Below, in pieces: positions 7,032-11,501 of a DNA stretch of 11,501 nucleotides. The notes beneath the pieces are model-generated. The model was not told the origin of the DNA, ran no database searches, and worked only from the letters and a program-made list of their open reading frames with translations. The stretch covers positions 1-11,501 of the forward strand of contig NZ_CAIP01000153.1 of NCBI RefSeq assembly GCF_000297435.1, in the 5' to 3' direction. Within the stretch, counting starts at the first letter, position 1. Each line of letters begins with the position of its first letter. Source of the DNA: Microcystis sp. T1-4. GTDB taxonomy: Bacteria; Cyanobacteriota; Cyanobacteriia; Cyanobacteriales; Microcystaceae. The translations under genes were made by a program, and so were the position numbers.

Positions 7032-7874
7032 TTACTTAACTCTGTATTTTTGACCCCATTGCTGCAGGAAATTAATTACTACTAACATGAACAAAGAAAC
7101 CAGCAATAAAACCATGCCGATTACTGTCGCCCCTGTGTAATCATATTCCTCTAGTCTTTGGAAGATTAAAACTGGGGCAATTAAATCCTTAAAGGGGATA
7201 TTAGAGGAGATAATAACTACGGAACCATATTCACCGATCGCTCTGGCAAAACCGAGAGCAACTCCTGTTAAAATAGCCGGTAGTATTGTGGGAAAAATAA
7301 CTCGCCAAAAGATTTGCCAAGAGGAAGCACCGAGGGATAAAGCCGCCTCTTCCACTTCTTTTTCCATTTCCTGTAAAACCGGCTGTAAGGTGCGGACAAT
7401 GAAGGGTAAAGCGATAAATAACATCGCCACAAAAACCCCTAAAATGGTAAAGGATATCTTAATGCCAAAGGGGGCAAAAAATTGACCGAGCCAACCATTA
7501 TCACTGTAAACTGTGGCGAGGACTAAACCAGCAACAGAAGTGGGTAAAGCAAAGGGCAAATCCACACAAGCATCGACAATTTTTTTACCTGGGAATCGAT
7601 ACCGCACTAATACCCAAGCGATAATAGTGCCAAAAACTCCGTCTATCAGTCCGGCAATTAAGGAAGTCAAAAAAGTGACTTGGTAAGCGGATAAAGAAAT
7701 CGGTAAAGTGGCAACGCGCCAAAATTCAGCAAAACCAAGAGTTAGGGATTTAGCAAATAGTGCCGCTGCTGGTAAAACCAACAAAACCACTAGGTAACTA
7801 ATGGTTATTACCCAAGGAATAGAAACTTTTTTCTGGGGTTGACTGGGAGATAAAGATAATTGTGGGTTAGCCAT
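7032..7874 (-). CDS. cysT: Sulfate ABC transporter permease CysT (CysU)
   Basis: A 280-aa inner-membrane permease, partner of CysW. Hydrophobic segments lie at about 21-43, 68-90, 106-124, 140-162, 198-224 and 248-270. The EAA loop is at 175-195 (EEAALSLGASSWQIFW, then RVIFP), followed by RAIGEYGSVVIIS, typical of CysT. The short polar N-terminus before helix 1 (SLSPSQPQKK) is consistent with a cytoplasmic start. The ATG at 7874 is 19 bp after the NIL gene's stop. No obvious Shine-Dalgarno sequence is seen, so translation may depend on coupling or on cyanobacterial SD-independent initiation. The two permeases share the EAA pattern and the GNGWLG/DNGWLG region, consistent with ancient duplication. 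Confidence 0.95.
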   Translation of the reverse strand: MANPQLSLSPSQPQKKVSIPWVITISYLVVLLVLPAAALFAKSLTLGFAEFWRVATLPISLSAYQVTFLTSLIAGLIDGVFGTIIAWVLVRYRFPGKKIVDACVDLPFALPTSVAGLVLATVYSDNGWLGQFFAPFGIKISFTILGVFVAMLFIALPFIVRTLQPVLQEMEKEVEEAALSLGASSWQIFWRVIFPTILPAILTGVALGFARAIGEYGSVVIISSNIPFKDLIAPVLIFQRLEEYDYTGATVIGMVLLLVSLFMLVVINFLQQWGQKYRVK

Positions 7875-7893
7875 TGTTAATTATTGCTAGAGA

Positions 7894-8235
7894 TTACCAA
7901 TTGTCCGCTTCTTCAAGAACTTGTGCTGAATCATACCAAACTTCTACATCTAAATCTGCCAGATAGGAAAGGGCATTTTCTATACCTTGGCAGTTGCCTT
8001 GTAGTTGTAGATCAAACCAGCCATCTTGATTATTATTGGCAGCTAATAAAGCGGAAAATATATTCACTTTTAGACTAGGAAAAGACCCTAAACGTGCTAT
8101 AATTGGCTCGTTAATATACTGTTTAGGAACCCGAATTTTTATCCGTCGGGAAGTGGGGCGATCAAGTCCAGATTGATCAAGATGTAGGTCACTTTGGGGA
8201 TGATTAATAGTTTGCCATTGAGGTTGATTATCCAT
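7894..8235 (-). CDS. Stand-alone NIL-domain protein in the sulfate operon
   Basis: A 113-aa soluble protein without signal peptide or membrane segment. Residues about 31-107 match the NIL-domain pattern: RRIKIRVPKQYINEPIIARL, then a beta-rich core (SLKVNIFSALL, GWFDLQLQG) and a closing helix-strand with IENALSYLADLDVEV. NIL domains are ferredoxin-fold modules best known at the C-terminus of the methionine transporter ATPase MetN, where ligand binding inhibits transport. Here the domain is encoded separately. The first 30 residues are polar and probably flexible. AGGAG (8243-8247) lies seven bases before the ATG and overlaps the sbpA stop, giving a gap of only 11 bp, so it is surely cotranscribed with the transporter. 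A sensor or inhibitory subunit for CysA is my inference; a sulfur-carrier or redox role is possible too. Confidence 0.85.
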   Translation of the reverse strand: MDNQPQWQTINHPQSDLHLDQSGLDRPTSRRIKIRVPKQYINEPIIARLGSFPSLKVNIFSALLAANNNQDGWFDLQLQGNCQGIENALSYLADLDVEVWYDSAQVLEEADNW

Positions 8236-8246
8236 GGTTTTTCTCC

Positions 8247-9290
8247 TTAGGATTTCCCAGCTTTAGTCAGAATTTTATCGAACAAGCCTCCATCATCAAA
8301 AAATTGCTTTTGTACCTTATCCCAACCGCCTAAATCCTGCACGGTAAAGAGATTTTTTATCTGAGGAAATTTACTCTCAAACTCTTTAGCTACCGTCGGT
8401 TCAACGGGACGAAAACCCACCTGAGCAAATTCTCTTTGCGCCGCGGGAGTAAATAAAAACTGCACAAAAGCTTCGGCCACTTTTCTCGTACCCTTTTTAT
8501 CCACATTGGCATCAACAACCGCCACGGGATTATCAATAGAAATATTGTAATCGGTGGGAACAGTATAAGCTAAATTCTCACCTTTTTGGTTAGCGAGAAT
8601 CATCTCGTTTTCGTAATTAATTAGCACATTTCCCTGACCCTGTTTAAAAAATACATCACTAGATTCGCGAGCATCTCTAGGTAAAACTGGCACATTTTTA
8701 AACACTTTTTCGACAAAAGTTTGCGCCTCTTGTTCACTGCCTCCTGCTCGCGTCACCGAACCCCAAAGAGCGAGAAAATTCCAGCGCGCTCCGCCGGAAG
8801 TCTTGGGATTAGCGGTAATAACTTTAATATTATCCTTGGCTAAATCTGACCATTTATTAATTTTAATATTGGCATCACGAGGGACAAAAGCCACTACAGA
8901 CTTATGAACAATAGAGTCATTGGGTGCTTCTTTTTCCCAACCGGGTTGAATTAATCCCGCTTGCTCAATTTTCTTGGTATCCAAAGCTAAAGCCAACGCT
9001 ACCACATCCGCTTCTAAACCATCGATAACGGCGCGAGTTTGGGAACCGGAACCACCATAACTCTGTTCAAAAGTTACCTTTTGCCCCGTTTTTTCTTGCC
9101 ATTCCTCGACAAATTTGGGAATGATTTTTTCGTAGGCACTTTGGGTGACAGCATAGGAAACAAGTGTCACAGTCACGGGTTTTTGACTGTCATTGCCGCT
9201 ACTGGTGGGGGATGGGGTGCAAGACACGAGCATTCCCCCCGTCAGGACAGTTGCCATGAGTAGGGACAAACAAGACTGGGATGACTGCAT
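8247..9290 (-). CDS. sbpA: Sulfate-binding lipoprotein SbpA
   Basis: A 347-aa solute-binding protein that captures sulfate (and possibly thiosulfate) and delivers it to CysT/CysW. The N-terminus is a lipoprotein signal: a hydrophobic stretch ends in the lipobox LVSC with the acylated Cys at 24, then a Ser/Thr/Pro linker. The n-region (MQSSQSCLS) has no Lys or Arg, which is unusual. Mature-protein motifs of the sulfate-binding family include VSYAVTQSAYEKIIP, QSYGGSGSQTRAVIDG and TSGGARWNFLALWG. Length is as expected. The start is secure: AGGAGGA (9297-9303) is a near-perfect Shine-Dalgarno sequence six bases before the ATG. It is the first gene of the operon, with a good promoter candidate upstream. 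Specificity among sulfate, thiosulfate and related oxyanions cannot be settled from sequence by eye. Confidence 0.95.
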   Translation of the reverse strand: MQSSQSCLSLLMATVLTGGMLVSCTPSPTSSGNDSQKPVTVTLVSYAVTQSAYEKIIPKFVEEWQEKTGQKVTFEQSYGGSGSQTRAVIDGLEADVVALALALDTKKIEQAGLIQPGWEKEAPNDSIVHKSVVAFVPRDANIKINKWSDLAKDNIKVITANPKTSGGARWNFLALWGSVTRAGGSEQEAQTFVEKVFKNVPVLPRDARESSDVFFKQGQGNVLINYENEMILANQKGENLAYTVPTDYNISIDNPVAVVDANVDKKGTRKVAEAFVQFLFTPAAQREFAQVGFRPVEPTVAKEFESKFPQIKNLFTVQDLGGWDKVQKQFFDDGGLFDKILTKAGKS

Positions 9291-9345
9291 CGGCGGTCCT
9301 CCTGAGATTTACTCTGAGGTTGTATCTGTTTTTATGTCTATTTTA

Positions 9346-9374
9346 ATCTTACATCATAGAAAACAAAATTTCAA
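9346..9374 (-). promoter_or_regulatory. Candidate sigma-70-type promoter of the sulfate operon
   Basis: On the minus strand TTGAAA (9374-9369) is followed after exactly 17 bases by TAAGAT (9351-9346). This would start transcription near 9338 and leave a leader of about 50 nt carrying the strong AGGAGGA ribosome-binding site. The overlapping TATGAT (9359-9354) is an alternative -10. No transcript data support it. Confidence 0.5.
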
Positions 9375-9460
9375 TACATTTATAAAACAAACTTGAAGCA
9401 AGATGATAACAGGAGAAACTGTGAGAAGATGGAATCAGTGCTACATCTAGGTTTGAGACT

Positions 9461-10240
9461 ATGGGCAAGAGCGTCAAAGCCAAAAAAACAACCCTCCTAC
9501 AACAACTGATTAACCAGAGTTTTCTCTTTCGCGGACTAGAGGAAGCTTGGTTAAGTCAGTATCTCGATGCCGACAATCTCAAGCTAGAGACGCTATTTTC
9601 CAATCGTCCCGTCTATACGGCTTTTCTCCCCGATGAATTTCTAGATGTTTTGTATGTGATTTTGAATGAGGGTGTAATCGTCGTCCGCAGCACTCCCCTC
9701 GACCGGATTATTGCCATTACCTACCCCGGCGGTTGTTTTGGCATGAGGAGTTTACCCTTTAGTTATGGTTTAGCCAGTCGCGCCTTTCCCTGTTTGGTGG
9801 AATCCTATAAAACTACCCACGTCCTGAAAATTCCCTTATCGGCGCTAGAAAAGATTTACAACGATAACGAAAGTTTTCGTCAACGGTACTGTTTGTTATT
9901 TGAATTACAGCAAAAATTCGAGTATCATTTGCTTAATTGCAGTAGCTATCCACCCCAAGCTGTAGCCACTTTACTCAGAGCTTTAATCTATCAAGAAAGA
10001 GAATTAGGTAGTCAACCAGATGCCGAAAATATCTATACTTTTGATTTATCCGTCGATGTGATTGCTCGCGCTTGTCAACTCAATCAACGCACCGTCGAAC
10101 AGGTATTAAAAGGATTGCAAAACGTGGGATTAATTGCCTCAGAATCGACGGGGGATTTAATTCGGGTACTGGATGCCGAGGGTTTAAAAGAAGTGTACAG
10201 CGCCACCCGGGATAAAGTTAATTGGTGGCCCCTAAGATAA
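9461..10240 (+). CDS. Crp/Fnr-family transcriptional regulator, CysR-like by context
   Basis: A 259-aa DNA-binding protein. An N-terminal cyclic-nucleotide-binding-type beta-roll spans about 20-135, a dimerisation helix about 135-165, and a winged helix-turn-helix about 195-240 (FDLSVDVIARACQLNQRTVE as the HTH core, followed by LKGLQNVGLIA). In the beta-roll the segment PGGCFGMRSLPFSYGLASRA stands where Crp has its cAMP-binding cassette, but the canonical Glu and Arg-Ser/Thr ligands are not evident, so cAMP is probably not the effector. It is divergent from sbpA across 170 bp. In Synechococcus elongatus the Crp-like CysR is encoded within the sulfate-permease cluster, which makes control of this operon plausible. 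Orthology to CysR is inferred from context, not shown. No clear Shine-Dalgarno sequence precedes the ATG at 9461. Confidence 0.86.
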   Translation: MGKSVKAKKTTLLQQLINQSFLFRGLEEAWLSQYLDADNLKLETLFSNRPVYTAFLPDEFLDVLYVILNEGVIVVRSTPLDRIIAITYPGGCFGMRSLPFSYGLASRAFPCLVESYKTTHVLKIPLSALEKIYNDNESFRQRYCLLFELQQKFEYHLLNCSSYPPQAVATLLRALIYQERELGSQPDAENIYTFDLSVDVIARACQLNQRTVEQVLKGLQNVGLIASESTGDLIRVLDAEGLKEVYSATRDKVNWWPLR

Positions 10241-10259
10241 GTAGGTTTGGCCTTATTTA

Positions 10260-10937
10260 TTATTGCCATTGACAGCGCTTTAAGGCATCTTCGGCAGCCG
10301 CTTTGGTGGCATCCTGTTTCCGTTTACCTTTACCTGTACCGTAGAGAAGATTATTAACCCGCACTTCGGCAGTAAATTCCCTAGCGTGGGGGGGTCCTGT
10401 CACATCAATGATCGCATATTCTGGATTAGAGGCAAAATTGGCCAGGGCCCACTGTTGAAAGAGATTTTTAGCATCGATAAAAGATGACGATTCCGATTGT
10501 TGAGAGACTAAATGAGAGGCTACAGGGATAAAAAGCCCGTGCAGATAATTTTTAACCGCATTTAACCCCGAATCTAGATAATAAGCCCCAATTATCGCTT
10601 CAAAAGTGTCCGCTAATAGGGTAGGATTCGATCGCCCCCGATCTTTAATTGCCCCCTTACCCAAACGCATTAACTCCCCCAGGCCGATTTCAAGACCCAA
10701 TTGCGCTAATTGTTCTTCTTTGACCAAATTTGACCGCAAACGGGTTAATTCTGCCTCGTTCATGGCGGGATATTTTTGATACAATAGTTCGCCCACCAAA
10801 AAAGCCAAAATCGCATCGCCCAAAAATTCTAGGCGCTCGTTATTTTCCGTCAATTCCGACTGTTCATTGACATAGGAACGATGGGTTAAAGCTTGGGTGA
10901 GAAGGAGAGCATTTTGAAAAGGAGGCAAACAAGACAT
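10260..10937 (-). CDS. rnc: Ribonuclease III
   Basis: A 225-aa double-strand-specific endoribonuclease for rRNA, mRNA and antisense-RNA processing in the cytoplasm. The catalytic domain (about 1-145) carries the signature NERLEFLGDA (33-42) with E37 and D41, and the second acidic pair D110 and E113 in LADTFEAIIGAYYL, forming the two-metal site. A Ser-rich linker (QQSESSSF) leads to the double-stranded-RNA-binding domain (about 152-222; LYGTGKGKRKQDATKAAAE). Length is normal for bacterial RNase III. The ATG at 10937 begins the recognisable domain. An in-frame upstream extension to 11132 is unlike the family and overlaps the divergent membrane-protein gene, so it is rejected. The gene converges on the Crp-like gene with only 19 bp between stops, leaving no room for separate terminators. 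Confidence 0.95.
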   Translation of the reverse strand: MSCLPPFQNALLLTQALTHRSYVNEQSELTENNERLEFLGDAILAFLVGELLYQKYPAMNEAELTRLRSNLVKEEQLAQLGLEIGLGELMRLGKGAIKDRGRSNPTLLADTFEAIIGAYYLDSGLNAVKNYLHGLFIPVASHLVSQQSESSSFIDAKNLFQQWALANFASNPEYAIIDVTGPPHAREFTAEVRVNNLLYGTGKGKRKQDATKAAAEDALKRCQWQ

Positions 10938-10995
10938 TACAGAAATGATCAAGTCAAGAGCATTTCTTATCTTAATCCGACCCCACCCCGAATAG

Positions 10996-11501
10996 ATGAG
11001 ACGAACGATCCTTTTTTTACTGTTTTTTCCGGCTAGTTTAGGCATAATCTCCCAAATCTTCTCACCGGAAAACCTATCCGCTGCTATTCTTGCCCTAGGT
11101 ACCCTGGGGATGTGCATGGAACAGGCACGCATGGCGGCGGTGGACTTGGCAGAAATTGCCCAATTTCAGCAAAAAACCAGCGATCCTCGCCTCGATCGCT
11201 TTTTTATGGTCACAATTAGTACAATTGTTTTGGAATTAGCGGGCTTTTATGTGGCTGCCCTCTGGATAGGATGGGGAGCTTTAATAGTTTTAGTTAGTCA
11301 AATTTGGTTTCATTGTTTAGCCAAAATTCAACTGCAGCCAACCACGGGAAAAATTATTGACCATGGCATAGGGCCACGTTTACCCATCTTACTCGCTGAC
11401 GGAATCGGGATAATCTTCGTAGCTTTCTGGTTAGCCAAAATTGCCCCCCTAATTATGGCCATGACTTTAACGACAATGTTATTAATCTACGGCTCTATTA
11501 A
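10996..11501 (+). CDS. Partial membrane-protein gene, runs off the window
   Basis: An open frame starting at ATG 10996, directly after an in-frame TAG (10993-10995), continues for 168 codons to the window edge without a stop. The product begins MRRTILFLLFFPASLGIISQ, a basic start plus a hydrophobic helix. Further hydrophobic segments follow at about 29-41, 71-92, 93-106, 128-147 and 150-168, so it is a multi-pass inner-membrane protein. A soluble stretch (about 42-69; MEQARMAAVDLAEIAQFQQK) links the second and third segments. I do not recognise the family; it resembles conserved hypothetical cyanobacterial membrane proteins in style only. It is divergent from rnc across 58 bp. No good ribosome-binding site is seen, and a later start at 11110 or 11116 cannot be excluded. 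Confidence 0.7.
   Translation, partial: MRRTILFLLFFPASLGIISQIFSPENLSAAILALGTLGMCMEQARMAAVDLAEIAQFQQKTSDPRLDRFFMVTISTIVLELAGFYVAALWIGWGALIVLVSQIWFHCLAKIQLQPTTGKIIDHGIGPRLPILLADGIGIIFVAFWLAKIAPLIMAMTLTTMLLIYGSI

Noticed and set aside
7884..8078. Plus-strand reading frame opposite the NIL gene
   Set aside because: It is antisense to a gene with recognisable domain, ribosome-binding site and operon context, and shows no domain features of its own.
9322..9335. NtcA-like site GTA-N8-TAC upstream of sbpA
   Set aside because: The sequence is GTA-N8-TAT, one base off, and lies downstream of the predicted transcription start; nitrogen control is not otherwise suggested.
9381..9386. TATAAA as a -10 box for the Crp-like gene
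   Set aside because: No -35-like sequence is found 16-18 bp upstream on the plus strand, so I could not support a promoter there.
10938..11132. N-terminal extension of RNase III by 65 residues
   Set aside because: RNase III normally begins close to the catalytic domain; the extension is arginine-rich and lies antisense to a convincing membrane-protein frame.

Overview
This window looks like chromosomal DNA of a unicellular, Microcystis-like cyanobacterium. The reasons are a moderate A+T bias, one HIP1 octamer (GCGATCGC), many partial CGATCG sites, a cyanobacterial sulfate-permease operon that includes a stand-alone NIL-domain gene, and a DUF4079-type membrane protein. The genus is inferred from general style; no marker gene here fixes it.

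Layout: 1-201 has no gene, only a G/C-tract palindrome. On the minus strand follow a COG0523/CobW-type metal-chaperone GTPase with a large His/Asp loop (202-1308) and a small four-helix membrane protein (1411-1848). Divergent from these is a zinc-dependent M1 aminopeptidase with a HEAT-repeat C-terminal half (1937-4489). The gap 4490-5081 holds a strong hairpin, the decayed remnant of an AAA-type ATPase gene (4561-4872), a further coding-like fragment, and a second hairpin.

The core of the window is a five-gene minus-strand sulfate/thiosulfate uptake operon, in transcription order sbpA (lipoprotein binding protein), NIL-domain protein, cysT, cysW (two permeases) and cysA (ATPase), spanning 9290 to 5082 with gaps of 11-41 bp. 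SbpA captures sulfate outside the inner membrane, CysT/CysW form the channel and CysA hydrolyses ATP. The NIL protein is a candidate regulatory or ligand-sensing partner. Divergent from sbpA, across 170 bp, is a Crp/Fnr-family regulator (9461-10240), the obvious candidate for controlling the operon by analogy with CysR of Synechococcus.

The right end holds rnc (RNase III, minus strand, convergent with the regulator) and, divergent from rnc, a partial membrane-protein gene running off the window (10996 onward).

No complete new system is evident. The most notable points are the ATPase fossil at 4561-4872, the NIL protein inside the sulfate operon, the expanding His/Asp repeat in the CobW-type protein, and the proximity of a metal-chaperone GTPase to a zinc peptidase.
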